Origin: Hydractinia symbiolongicarpus | Lineage: Eukaryota > Cnidaria > Hydrozoa > Anthoathecata > Hydractiniidae | Direction: 5' to 3' | NCBI RefSeq assembly: GCF_029227915.1 | Contig: NC_079885.1 | Span: 23,315,001-23,379,000, forward strand | Length of the DNA: 64,000 nt | Shown here: positions 1 to 12,400 of the stretch, piece after piece | How positions within the stretch are numbered: the stretch's first letter is position 1 | How the letters are laid out: every line of letters begins with the position of its first letter | The notes under the pieces: generated by a model | Told to the model about the DNA's origin: nothing | The model's database searches: none | Seen by the model: only the letters and a program-made list of their open reading frames with translations | Made by a program: the position numbers and the translations under genes

Positions 1-769
1 AAAAAGTGTTATATACAGTCAATGTGCTGCAGTTGCTAGTCAAATTCTCTAGCACATCTGCAGACCGAAAAAATCCACGACGGGATCTACGAAGACCCCA
101 GAATTCGTGAAAAATGGCCATGCTGACGTCAGCAATAATTAGCACATCTTAGGAGTTTGGAATTAACTAAATAGTCTAAGATCCTAAGTCTGCTTTGAAC
201 ATTGAAAAGTGAACTTTCACAAGTTTAAAATGTGTGTATGTAGAAATAGCCTACGCAATTATTTGTGGTGATGAAATTAATTGTCTTGTCTTAACATATT
301 TTGAAAAGATTTTAAGCTTCCAACTTATAACTAAACGCGTAATAACTCATTCTGTCTATCCATCTCGCTTTCAACTTATAACTCTCAAAAAATAATGTTT
401 TTTCTAAGGTTAGTTTTAGAAAAGCTGTTACTTATGGTTTGTTACACCTTTGCTACAACATTGACGTATCCATAACAAAAACAAGAGTAATGTATTAAAT
501 TATAAACGAGAATAAGCAACAGGAGAAGTACTTTTAGGGAGCTAATCCTCATCAGTCTAACAAAATTGTAATTTACTGAAATAAAGGACAAAATGGCTTT
601 TTCGATATAAATACACTGTACACTTTCAAGACTATCATAGGTACTAATAAGAATTATCCTCAAAAACCATACATTTTTGTGAATTGTGGCTATTTGCACG
701 AATAAAGTGTCCTGAAATATTTTTAGGACATTATATAAAAATGCAAAAAAAAATTCCTGAGAAAAATAG
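1..769. other. intergenic, no gene seen
   Basis: A+T-rich DNA with many stops in all frames. The longest frame (442-699 minus) shows no family resemblance, no splice context and no compositional sign of coding. I see nothing else in it. Confidence 0.5.
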
Positions 770-1092
770 TTCCCTGAAAGGGAACCTGAGGTATCTATAT
801 AATATTGAACTTATACTATAGAGCTTAAAAAGTCACCTGGGATGAACAAACAAGTGTAATTTTGGAAAAAAAATTATGTTAATCAATTCACCTTTATAAT
901 ATGCGTTGATAAAGTTTGCATGCACATCTCTTATCAGGTCTACAAAATCAGGTCTACAGAAAATGTCAAAATTTGCGATTACTTAAATATGACAACATAA
1001 TTTATGCAGCAAAATTTAAAAAAACTTGTTAACTATACTTTGTAAGCTCTACAATATAATTCATTTTATACTTTGGGTTCCCTTTAAGGGAA
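770..1092 (-). mobile_element. MITE family 1, complete copy (323 bp)
   Basis: The ends form a terminal inverted repeat of about 50 bp: the left end opens TTCCCTGAAAGGGAACC and the right end reverse-complemented opens TTCCCTTAAAGGGAACC, both followed by a similar run ending in GAGCTTA. The flanks repeat TAG on both sides (767-769 and 1093-1095), consistent with a 3-bp target duplication. The core, read on the minus strand, matches the two incomplete copies at 16414-16800 and 20115-20365. There is no coding capacity. A 3-bp duplication would suit a Harbinger- or Zator-type element, but the superfamily is not established. Confidence 0.75.
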
Positions 1093-3555
1093 TAGTAATC
1101 TCAGCATAGGAGAGTGTATCAGGATAAAAAATTCAATTTTCTCCAAAAAATGTTTAATAACTCATGAAACAAACCTTCTTGAATGGTAACTGTTTCAACA
1201 GTTGGATCAGGAATGAGTCTTGCTCTTTTCAACTCTGGAGAATCCATGCTGAGTCATAATATCAATATTTTAAAATATTATGTACACACCTAAAACAATG
1301 GAACAACAAAACATAAAACACAAGAATCTCTCAGATGGTTAGATTCTCTCTCATCCACAAAATTAAAGCGGTTTTGCAGACCATAAAACAACTTGTGGCA
1401 CCATACAACCACTCAATGACAAGTTTGGGTGCTCATGCAACTGATTGGCAAGAATAATGCACCAAAAAATGTGCTTTGAAGCTTTTGTTAAAGACAGTGC
1501 TAAAGTTTTTTCACCTGATTTAAGTCTTTAAAAGGTCACACTTCCCTAATAAATTGAGTGGAATAGTTTGTTTTTGTTTGGATAAAAAAAATGACAGCAC
1601 AGGGTCTCCAGGCTGCACAGTGGGTATTCAAATGTTACCGTATTTTAATATTCTTTTCAGTTTTATTCTCATATATAGCACAAATTTATTTATATGCGCA
1701 TGTGTCATGTTTATGTTTGTGCTCGTTGGTCAGCAAGGCTGCATTATGTACATATCGTGTGATATACTTGAGTGGGTTTTATGTATGATTAAGTTTTAGT
1801 AGATGTATAAATGGGATTTCTTTCTACAAATATGTTTTTTAACCAACAATCAATATATTAAATAATAAATTAGATATTAAATTTGTTTCGTACTATACTT
1901 CCTAAAAAAATTTTTTGTGTACTTACTCGTTACTTGTAACATATATTGGTAAACATATTTTTTTACTTTGTTTTAAGTGAATTGTACACTAATGGGCACA
2001 AATTTTGCTGGTATACTTAGAAATTAGTATAGTAACATGCTTAGTTTACTTATAAGTTTTTTAACTTGACATAAATAGAATTCAATTTCTCAGATAAAAA
2101 TGAAAAGAAAGGTTGAAATAAAAAATAATGAAATACAATACTCATTTTACATAAACCTAAAAAACAGAGGAAAAATTAAATGGCTCTTTCATTTTCTCAG
2201 AATTTACATAGCAGTCATTCAGTTTCTTTGATCTTCTTTCAAGGAAATAAGATTGTTTTTTTTTTTTTTTTTTTTGCAAAATAGACTCAAAAACTATTTA
2301 AAATAAAAAAACATGTATAAAGCAAAAACTCTGGCAAACTCCCAGGAGCCTTATGTAAATGTGAATATTTATTTCGCTAACACAACATCAGAAAAGATAC
2401 AAGGCACATGAATATGTAATATAAAGAACAAAAAACAACAACAAATTTTTATATATAGTGAACCATTGGCACCCAAGAGGTTCTTGCCAAATTGGCAAAA
2501 CGTAAGTTGTCAGGGCAAAGTGAAATGGACTGCAAGTGAATGAACAGTCTCTATTTGAAAGAATATAATTGAGAACCTGTCATCTTTCATTTAAATGTGT
2601 AATTCCATTACCGTTTTTTTTCCATGATGTCCTGCTCTTGGTGGAGAGTCAACAAAAATTTACAGTGCAAGAACGCACAACTATATCGCAATGTCCAAAA
2701 TGCCCTGGAAAGAGTTTTATAAAGTCTTATAAAAATAGGATGACAAGATTAAAGAATAACTTTTTTAGCATCATTAGAAACACAACGTATATTAATAGAA
2801 AAAAAATATTATAGTATGGTGAGGCCTTGAAATTTGTTGAAATTATGGAAACGATCCATTGTTACCGCGATTTGAAGCTGACGGAAACAATCAAAACGTT
2901 CTTGCATTTCTGTAGAAAACAATACTGTAATGTCTGCAACAATTAGCTCTACACCCATAAATACCTCAAGAACCATTTCATAATTGCCTAAGACGAAGTA
3001 GGTTGTCTTCTTCTGCATTATAAGTAATCCAAGTCACTGTGACAGTAATATAAATAATTTTTATATTAAATCATTACCAACACTGAAATGAAGCCCTGGG
3101 AACAACGTTAATGGAAATTTTATAAATAAAAGGACAAATGTTCTAATTTCTCTGCATAATAGCAAATAATCAAACGAAAAAATTACGCATAAATTTGATT
3201 TTTAGTATGGTACACACTTTACATTTGAGAATAGTGAAATCATCATATTCATTGACTACATAATCAAAGTTGTCCCAATTTTTTTTTTTGCGATAGTCAA
3301 CCTTTTGATGCCAAACTTACCTCTGCTTACAATAACAGTTGAACTAGAATATGCTAAATGTAATTCTGGCTGAGAACCTTGAGCCCAGCGCCTTTTTGAC
3401 ATAAAAGACAAGTAAAAAAGATACCTGCTGATGATCTTAAAAATGGAATGAATGCAGAAGGATATTTTCTTAAAAAATGTGATTACAACATTATGTTCAA
3501 TGAATCATCCCTACCAAATTTACAGGTCTGACGGTCATGTATGAATAACCACTGT
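1093..3555. other. intergenic, no gene seen
   Basis: A+T-rich sequence with a pure T run of about 20 at 2255-2274. Short frames at 1554-1799, 2569-2814 and 2809-3018 look random: they have no recognisable domain and no supported splice sites. No RNA gene was recognised. Confidence 0.5.
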
Positions 3556-3559
3556 TCAC

Positions 3560-5876
3560 TGGCTACTAATATCATCATCATCGTCATCGTCATCATCATC
3601 GTCATCATCATCATCATCATCATCATCAGCATGGGTTGGACGGGGCATATTCATGACCCTCTTCCAATCTGATCGACACTGTGTTAGATCTAAACTCTGT
3701 ATCAGGTATGTCCTTTTAACCTCCTGCCAAGTCTTTCTCGGTCTGCCTCTGGGCTTTGCCCCAGGAACTGTCAAGTCTCTACACTTTCTTACCCAATTAT
3801 CCTCCTCCATTCTTTTCAAGTGCCCAGCCAATTCAATCTTTTCATCTGGATAACATCTTTAATTCTACGGATACTTAGCCTGCTTTTTAGCTCATCTGAA
3901 CTCTTTCTGTCTCTCAGACTGGCGTTACACATCCACCTAACCATTCTAACATCATTCCTTTCTAAACGGTCAAGATCTTCCTGCTTCACTGTCCATGTCT
4001 CACTACCGTACAACATAATACTTCTTCCACAGGCCTCATACAACCTACCTTTTAATTCAATTGAGAAGACTCAGCTAGTCAACAAAGAAAGTAACTCTCT
4101 GAACTTTTTCCAAGCAGAACCTATCCTGCAAGTAACACTTCTTCCAACACCTCCTTCACTGCCCAACATATCACCTAAGTAACAGAAGTTCTCAACTATC
4201 TCTAACAAGCCACTGTTGTACATCATTAAAGCTGGAAATACTTCATTCTCTATAATCTCACCTTTGCAACACTTGCATACAAACTGAATATCAGCCCTTA
4301 ACCTTCCACCAATACTACTGCACTTCTTATGTACCCAATGCTTGCAAGTCTGACAAAAATTGAGTTACTACCAATCCCTTTCCTGCAAACTCCACAAGGC
4401 CACTTTCCAACTACAAGGTCACACTTGGCTGCAATGCTACTAATCATGACATTAGACTTTGCTGTGTTCACCCTTAGCCCTTTCTCTTCTAGTCCTTTAT
4501 TCTACTTTTCAAACTTTTTAACTAATTCTTCCATCGACTCTGCTATGAGAACCAAATCATCTGCATACAATAACTCCCATGAACAACCTGTTCTGAACTC
4601 CATCGACAGCGCTAGAACAAACAACAAAGGACTAAGTACAGAACCCTGATGTACACCAACATTTACACTAAATTTATCACTAAGTGAATCGTTAATCCTG
4701 ACACAACTTCTAGCATTGCTGTACATAGACTGTGCCATCATAACCAGCCACTAATTTTCTCATAACCCACCAATTTACTTTATGTAGCACTCTATCAAAA
4801 GCTTTCTCTAAATCTACAAAGGCAAAGTAGAGATTCTTTCTCTTTCCTAAATACTTTTCCTTAAGCTGTCTGAGTAAAAATATTGCATCTGTATAGTGCC
4901 ACACCCTGGAACAAAACTAAATTGCATCTTATCTATATCAATTCTTTCTCTAAGTAACTTATCAATCACTCTTTCAATAACTTTACTTTTAATTACTTGA
5001 TCAAGCAACTTCGAACCTCCATAGTTACCTCTTTCTAATGCATCACCCTTGCCCTTGAAACAATTCACTATTACACTCAACTGCCACTCACTCGGAATAG
5101 CACTATCCTTTCTAATCTGATTAGCAAGACTTGTAATAAGCTCAACTCCAATATATCCAGATGCTTTTACCATCTCTGCAACAATACCTGATGCTCCTGC
5201 AGCCTTGCCAATCTTCAATTTCCTAATAGCCTCCACTACCCATTCTGTCTTGATCTGCATAGCTGGCCCTTCTACAGCATCATCATCAGACAAATTATCC
5301 TCATCCCAATCAAACCCAGTGTTAAGCAACCTCTGATAATAATTCTTCCAAGCTACCCTTTTCTCCTCCTCTGTGCTAGCCAAAACACCTTCATCATTAC
5401 GTATACACTTCTCACCTACAACATCTTGATTACTCTTCTCCAATTGCTTTGCTATCTTGAAAACCTTGTTGTGTTGGTCTTCCCTTCTTAACACATCAGC
5501 AAATCTGTTTCTCTCTGCTTCTGATTTCGCTATACACTGCTGTACGAGCACGACGCTGTACTACAACCTGACTTCCACTCTTTCCAAAGTTTCCTCTTTA
5601 TCTTTATACACTGGTCAACCTCATTATCCAAACAAACGGGGCCGTCTATGTCTGGCTGGTCCTTTCGTCCAACATCGTCCCTATCACATTGACCACTGCT
5701 GAACTTTTGCACAATCTCTTCCTTCAGCTTCCAGCCTAATATCACAAACCAGCAACCTATGCTGGGAAACACACTCTAGCCCTCCCCTCCCCCCGATATA
5801 ACTTTCACATCCTTCACCACTTTCTTGACTGACTTCCTAACCAGGAAATAATATATCTCTGTCTTACAGCCACTTG
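3560..5876 (-). pseudogene. LINE reverse transcriptase and C-terminal region, broken
   Basis: The minus strand shows, in order: the linker after the endonuclease (about 5860-5530), an RT fingers/palm region containing GKAAGASGIVAEM (about 5220-5170), a palm motif A-like FAFVDLEKAFDRV near 4790-4830, a GSVLSPLLF motif near 4630-4660, the YADD active-site box at 4556-4567, and a C-terminal region with PRGRPRKTWQEV near 3720-3760. These sit in several different frames (main open pieces 5772-5530, 5551-4847, 4904-4710, 4741-4502, 4043-3816, 3831-3556), so frameshifts separate them. The C-terminal part is partly scrambled compared with the second copy at 6553-7450. It is inactive and is not a host gene. 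A search against repeat libraries would fix the family. Confidence 0.85.
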
Positions 5877-7940
5877 AGACGAGTGCGATCTCACGCGCAC
5901 TCACCTGCACACTTGTAAAAAAATTTACGAGTGCTTTCTATCACACTCGTAAATTTTTTATTTTTCTAAAATATTATAGAATGATGAAAAGGGCTATTAA
6001 ACCTAAAGTAAAAATTCTGTTTTTTTATGTATTTTTTTAGCATAAAAATAAACAACATAATATTTATCACGGGTTGTCTGTAACAGCGATGTACGGAACA
6101 ATCTTTTCTAATGTTTATAGAATTTTGTTATCTATTTATATCTCAGCAATCACAGTGTGCATGATGAAATGAATGGCGCCAATAAAAAGGAGATAGTTGC
6201 GTGTGTCTAATTAATTGTATTTTATATTTATTTTTGATATTCTCTGTGGCCACCTGTTGCTTGAAGGTAGCGAACATAAAAAAAGAAAATTATCATCTAT
6301 ACTATTTATCTATTTATTTTAATATTTATCAATATTTTCAACAGGAATTAATAATTAAGTCCTGGGCACTAGGTTGTGAAATACATGTCAATTAAACCTA
6401 AAAATCATACCTGCTATATTGCTCTATTACCAGAAGCAAATCATTTCAGTGTGCTCAATGTGATTGCAAAGATATAAATAGATTAGAATTACATTCAACA
6501 CAAAAGAAAAATGATCTCCAACATTGTGTTTCAGAGAGAGCTCATAACATTAGCATCATCATCATCATTCTCGGCTTAACGTCCGTTTTCCATGCTAGCA
6601 TGGGTTGGACGGGGTATATTAATGACCCTCTTCCAATCTGATCTAGACTGTGTTAGATCTAAACTCAACTTCCTCTGTATCAAGTCTGTCCTTATAACCT
6701 CCTGCCAAGTCTTTCTCGGTCTGCCTCTGGGCTTTGCCTTAGGAAATATCAAGTCTCTACACTTTCTTACCCAATTATCCTCCTCCATTCTTTCCAAGTG
6801 CCCCAGCCAATTCAATCTTCTTATCTGGATAGCATCTTTAATTCTACGGAGACTTAGCCTGCTTCTTAGCTCATCTAAACTCTTTCTGTCTCTCAGACTG
6901 GTGTTACACATCCACCTAACCATTCTCATATCATTCCTTTCTAAACGGTCAAGATCTTCCTGCTTCACTGCCCATGTCTCCCCACCGTACAACATAACAC
7001 TTCTTACACAGGCCTCATACAACCTACCTTTTACCTCAATTGACAGGACTCTGCTAGTCAACAAAGGAAGTAACTCTCTGAATTTTTTCCCAGCAGAACC
7101 TATCCTGCAAGTAACACTCCTTCCAACACCCTCTTCACTGCCCAACATATCACCTAAGTAACAGAAGTTCTCAACTATCTCTAACAAGCCACTGTTGTGC
7201 ATCATTAAAGCTGGAAATACTTCATTCTCTATAATCTCACCTTTACAACGCTTGCATACAAACTGTATGTCAGCTCTTAACCTTCCACTAATACTACTGC
7301 ACTTCTTATGTACCCAATGCTTGCAAGTCTGACAAAAAATTGAGTTACTACCAACCCCTTTCCTGCAAACTCCACAAGGCCACTTTCCAACTACAAGGTC
7401 ACACTTGGCTGCAATGCTACTAATCATGACTTTAGGCTTTGCTGTGTAGAAAGTTAAAGCAATTTCACAACATTTTTTTCAATAGCAGAAAAAGATGTTG
7501 TGCAATAATTGAAATGTATTTTTATATCTTCACCACCAGGTGGCTGAAGAAAACACCTTCTTGGTGGCCCACAAGTATAATTGTTTGTACACAAGAAGAG
7601 TATGACGTGAATATTCATCTTTATGCCCTTTAAAAATAAATATTAAAAAAAGATTGTTTTATTCATACACAATGAGAGTGCACAACTCAAAATTTTCCTT
7701 TTATATTTCTTTTAATCATATATTTCTTGCAAGACTTAAACCTCATTTCTATACAGCTTAAATAACATATAACGTTGTGGTAAACAAAAAAAAGTTAAGT
7801 GTGAATCACACTTGCAGATATTCACATCGCACTTGTAAATTTTGCTTACGAGTGCGATTTTTCACACACCATAGCACTCATAATTTTTTTAACGGGTGCT
7901 TTTTGTAGCTCTGGCATAGTTTTATTCAAGAAATGGCCTG
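5877..7940. mobile_element. composite insertion inside the LINE
   Basis: The LINE endonuclease breaks off near 7940 at the codons for YESG and resumes near 5876 with GCKTEI, so about 2.06 kb was inserted. Both edges of the insert hold similar sequence built around CACTTGTAAA and TTACGAGTGC (5916-5960 and 7826-7885), in the same orientation, with local palindromes such as GAGTGCG...CGCACTC. Between them lie A+T-rich DNA and a second, 5'-truncated LINE fragment (6553-7450). The insert could be a non-autonomous element with terminal direct repeats, into which or together with which the second LINE arrived. Its class is unknown and the exact edges are uncertain by about 10 bp. Confidence 0.5.
6553..7450 (-). 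mobile_element. 5'-truncated second copy of the same LINE
   Basis: An open frame on the minus strand (7427-6576, 283 residues) matches the C-terminal third of the LINE at 3560-4480, including shared starts around GKWPCGVCRKG and shared ends PRPTHA. It contains a zinc-finger-like C-x2-C...C-x2-C...H-x2-C segment (CGVC, CQTC, HKKC), then LYEACVRSVMLYG and PRGRPRKTWQEV, a region typical after the RT in this LINE type. The copy starts abruptly near 7450, as expected of 5' truncation during target-primed reverse transcription. It ends in the preserved 3' terminus with GGACGTTAAGC and a short ATG repeat (6553-6590). It is less decayed than the host LINE, so it probably inserted later. Confidence 0.85.
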
Positions 7941-8366
7941 CCTGACTCATATGTTATCAGCCTACTCTGTCTCGTACTGAATGATGTGTTGCAAACCACC
8001 ATGTCCGTTGCCATTCCAAACTCAAGCAATCTCTCCCCTTCCTTATTTCTGCTCCCAAATCCATCGCCTCCATGCACACCTCTATAACCTTCAAATGACT
8101 TCCCAACATGACCATTAAAGTCAGCGCCCACCATGACAAGTTCAGTGTCTCCAAACTTTGATGTGACTGCTATTAACCCATTATAAAACTTATCTTTACA
8201 CAAAAGTGACAATCCTATTACCTATCAAAAACTTTATCACTATAATACGACTATTACACGCATAACATCTATTACTTTTTCTACCCAATTCTCTGCAACG
8301 AATATCACAACTCCTCTATATCCATCACTATTACCAATCCAAAAAAGCTTATACCTTGCCCTCCTA
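7940..8366 (-). pseudogene. LINE endonuclease fragment, broken
   Basis: The minus strand encodes part of an apurinic-type endonuclease/exonuclease/phosphatase domain: VMVGADFNGHVG (catalytic-type DFN box, about 8105-8140), then GSRNKEGERLLEF and LITYESG at the insertion point. Upstream, RARYKLFW and DGYRGVVIF lie in another frame, so at least one frameshift separates the pieces. It continues the LINE whose start is at 9086-9230 and whose RT is at 3560-5876. Confidence 0.75.
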
Positions 8367-9085
8367 CAGTACTGTGAAAAGGTTTGTTAACATTGTGGTT
8401 TGTATTTATTTCATGTTACGCATGAACCACAATAGCCCATGATGCGTATTTTTTTAAAAATCATGGACCTCACGATCATTACACCGTGGTGTCCACGATA
8501 GATAACTTCTATTGTAAAACAACAAAGATCGTATTATTTTATCAATTAAATCAAAAACCGATGGCAAAAAAATGAATTAACACTTGTTGTTTTAATTGTT
8601 GTCATAAAGCTTGTCGTATATTAGATTTTAATCTTTTGTGAATCAAAATGCGATCTTAAAAAACATTTCTATCGCCGCTTTTCGTTTTTAAATTTTAAAA
8701 TGCAATCTAAAAAAGCACTTCTATCGGTGCAGACAAATTTAACTTTTCTAAACAAATGACATTTCGTAATGCAATGGCGTGCATGACGAAAAATTATACA
8801 CCAAGCAAAAACTACGAATATGCTTTTTAACTTGATAAAACCTGAAACAAACAAATTAACTTTAATGAAAGACTTTTTTGAAAAGAAAAAAAATAAATTA
8901 TACTGGCTATAAAAATCGTGGAGCTCGCGAAAATAATTGTGAGACACACGATCCTTCGTGGAGATATAATATTAGCGTGGTGGCCACGATAGAATGTTAT
9001 ACATAAAGACCACGATTTTATCGTGGTTCGTGTGCACCACGCTTGTTACACGAACACGATGTTAACAAACCTTTTCACAGTACTG
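8367..9085. mobile_element. Tc1/mariner-like MITE (719 bp) inside the LINE
   Basis: Near-perfect terminal inverted repeats: both ends begin CAGTACTGTGAAAAGG and continue identically for 27 bp, through TTTGTTAACAT. The element is flanked by TA on both sides (8365-8366 and 9086-9087), the target duplication of Tc1/mariner elements, whose ends commonly start CAGT. Subterminal sequence repeats a palindromic CGTGG...CCACGAT motif at both ends (about 8490-8502 and 8966-8990). There is no transposase reading frame, so it is non-autonomous. It splits the LINE endonuclease, which continues on either side, and so is younger than the LINE. Confidence 0.9.
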
Positions 9086-9440
9086 TACCTTCCACAAATC
9101 TCACTGAAGCTCCTCTCCACCTGACTTCCTGAACGCAACACATATCAACAGATCTACGTCCTAACATTGCAACTACTTCACCTGCTCTACATCTCAGAGT
9201 TCCAACATTTACACTAGCCATCCTCAACCTAGTGTTATCTACCTATTAATGTGATAGATGGGTCTGACGTTGCTCACATCTGACATCTGTCCTACTGTGA
9301 GCGACACCTTCACTCCTTAGAGTTCCACCCTCGTTTACGCAGTTTGTCTGATCAACTGTTCTTACGGCCATTAAGAAAGAGTTTTAACATTGTTTTACAG
9401 CTGGATGCCCTTCCTAGCGCCAACTGTTCACAGACCAGAC
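9086..9440 (-). pseudogene. LINE 5' leader and endonuclease start
   Basis: Read on the minus strand, an ATG near 9220 opens MASVNVGTLRCRAGEVV, followed by CVQEVRWRG, the first conserved blocks of the LINE endonuclease. The frame is cut by the mariner-like MITE at 9085. The leader upstream to about 9440 contains GGGCATCCAGCTG and is taken as the LINE 5' untranslated region. The 5' boundary is approximate. Confidence 0.7.
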
Positions 9441-12400
9441 TGGTTGATTTTTAAAGTGACACCATCACTAAGAATATGGAGATATGGAGAAAAAAATCAC
9501 AAGAATGTGTGTCTCTGTTGATATCTTTTTGGTAACGAAAATCAACAAGTGTCAATATGTGACGAAATAATAAAATCTCAAAAATTTATCATTTGTATAG
9601 CATATAGCTAGGCAGAACGGTATGACACTCTACCTAAATTCATAATTGCTTTTAAAATAGAAAAATTGCTGACAAAAAGTCATTATAATTTCTGTTTTAC
9701 ATGAAATCATTTTGTGTTGATTCAAATGCTATTTATGACTATTTGACTTGCATTAACAATATTATGGTGCATATATTTTTATATAAAAAATCGCACATAG
9801 ATCGTACAGGGTCTGAAACTTCTATTTTGAGTGTTCAAAACCTTTTATTAGAGTTAGTTTAATAGGAGATGAATATATACAGCTAGATAGAAAAAAATGT
9901 CCATATAAACTTTTTATCATATTTGACAAAGTATATTAGAGAGAAATACTATGGATGACTTGCTAGAATCTTTGTTTACATTTTATTTCGGCAGGCAAAT
10001 AGTTTTTTAACCAATCAGATCTTCTAAAAAGAATTATTAGCCAATTAAATTGCTTTATTTTACCTGCCAAAAAATAAAAACAAAAAAAGTATCAAGATAG
10101 CAAGTCATCTATACCTTTAGCCCCCTTTTAAACAATAAAATAATTGAAAACAAGAAAAGTACTTGTATATCCAGGGTAGGGAGAGAATAGGGAGAGATTC
10201 ATAGGATTATGAAATATATAAAAACCGTCAGATTAGACCAGGATTCCCCCTTCTAGACCAGAAATATTACAAGAGAGACACACAAATAACCACACAAATA
10301 CCATATAAATATTTTAAAAATCATATCCAATCAAGATATTTGAATGTCACTTCCCTATAAAAACAAGAAATATTATTTTTGTGGCCTATCCCAATTACAC
10401 AAAATACAATTTGACAAGGAGTGCGCATTTACTTTAAGCTGTATCTGCTCTGCATTGACTTTTCCTGAACATTGTCTGCCATGTTTACCTTTTCTCAGAA
10501 TATAAAATGCCGGGTCCGATGATCAAGTGTATATACATGTAAGCTTACGTTGGTTAATGACCTCTTGTTACAAAAATCGCCAGGAGAAGATTTAACGTCC
10601 CAAAGATACTACTCCATTCTTTCTCATGCCCGGCGGAGTAATTTTGAAAATGGATGGGCTAAATTATTCAGCCTTTGTTGGGGCCGACGGACTAAGAAAA
10701 TTTTTAAATTTTCGTCCCCCTAGATTGGTTTAAACATATTCTATATTCCGAAATATTGCGCTCAAAAGCCTTCGCAAAATGCAGGAGATTATATATAGAA
10801 ATATAAAGACGCCAAATTTTATGTAAGATATATTTTCAAAATAAGCAATAGTAACATCGAAGCAAAATAAAGATAATGCAAAGAAAGACTATAGTATATG
10901 ACAACTCCCAGTCCTCCTTTGTAAATTATCCCGAATACTCGCTTTCTGTTGTCGTGCGATTGAACAAATACGATGGCAATTTTGATCAGGTCTAGTTTGT
11001 CAGTCCTGTCTTTTGGAAATTGAGAATCGAGATGGAGTTAAAAACGAGCTGGAAGCATTGTTGATCTCATACAGGGCATATGTATGTATTTATCAGTTAA
11101 TAATTAATTAAATGTGTATGATAACCTTATAAAAAATCAATTTCTTGGCGAAAATGTAGGGGGGGGGCGTGGGGGGTAGACCCACCTTTCTGCCGGGCCT
11201 GTTTCTTTTAAAAATACTCTGGAGGAGAAATTATTAGTTTAGTTTTACTGTACTGCTGTACTGTACAAAACCCAAAGCTTTGCACTGGTGTATTCTTGCA
11301 TTATAATTCGTTTATAATCGCTCTTTCAGTTGCTACTAGATGCCTCTCTACCTGTAAATGTCTTTGGGGAGGGATGCTTATGAAAACATCTTTTTGATTT
11401 TACATATCTCTGAACAAAAACGGTCTTACAACATAACATTGATTATCACGTGATTTTCTAGCCAATGGGCGGATTACGTACGAAGCATTAAATCTGTTAT
11501 CCAACGACACGAATTTGATTCAAGTTTGCGTGTAAGATCAAAACTATTTACTACATATAATAATGATAAAAATTTAGCAAAAAACCAAAATTAAAAAAGG
11601 AACACAAAACTTTGGATACTTAACTTTTTATATTTAACTAAGTGTTGCGTACTTGAGACGACTAAATTTACGTCTTTCGCTTGCTCTGTTAGAGGCTAGT
11701 TGCACCAATCGAAATTTATAACTTCTGCTTTTAACTTTGAAGAATGAAACTTGCAGGTCTTATCACAAAAAACGTCTCGTAAAAAATCGCTGTGTTTACA
11801 AATTTCTGTTCTTTATTGTTTTCCTTTTTAATTTACTTTCTTTTGGTTGGCTGCAGCATCTTGTATCTTTTCTTATTTCTATATATATATAAACAAAAAG
11901 GCGCTGTGAACGAGGTTGGATTGGCTGTTGCTTGCAAATAGATTCGTGTTTGGAACAATTTAAGCCTGTGTTGCTTAAGCCTGCATTTTCATATAAGTAG
12001 AGCTTTTTAAATAGATTTGTTTTGACTTTCCTTCTCCATGTAAATACTTGCCACCTCGTTAAAATCAATTTCGTTTCTAGAGGGCTAATTTTTACGTTTC
12101 TGATGTATGACTTGACCGTCGCTGCACAAAGGAGAAAAAAGCTCCGGGGATGAGGTTGTCCTAAAATGTATCTGCTAAATATTTTCATGATATATGAAAG
12201 ACAGACCTGTAATGTAAGCGCACGCCAAAAAATAAAAATAAATTGACGTATTTGCCTTTTGTTGTTGATGTATCGTGCGCAGTGTCAATGACACGGATCA
12301 GTTGCTATCATAAGATTTCACGAAGGACATAAGCAAAGACGTTTGTCAATTTCTTGCTTTTTATCTTTTTTATTTTTAATTCCATTTTCATACGTAAATA

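Larger units (their letters stand above)
3560..9440 (-). mobile_element. decayed LINE, split by two insertions
   Basis: A non-LTR retrotransposon on the minus strand, read as three blocks: a 5' leader and endonuclease start (about 9440-9086), the rest of the endonuclease (8366 to about 7940), and reverse transcriptase plus C-terminal region (about 5876-3560). Joined, the blocks give about 3.1 kb, a normal length for an RTE-type element. The blocks are co-linear, and the sequence resumes at the same point across both interruptions, a mariner-like MITE at 8367-9085 and a composite insertion at about 5877-7940. The 3' end is an expanded ATC/GAT trinucleotide tail (about 3570-3628). Several frameshifts and stops make it inactive. 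The clade (RTE-like rather than CR1/Jockey) is inferred from size, EN-RT order and microsatellite tail. Confidence 0.85.

Noticed and set aside
3556-3831. A protein with a long aspartate tail
   Set aside because: The aspartates are the translation of the trinucleotide tail of the LINE 3' end.
11796-12188. 130-residue minus-strand frame as a gene
   Set aside because: No signal peptide, domain or splice context, and it overlaps fragments of the GAGGTTG repeat family.
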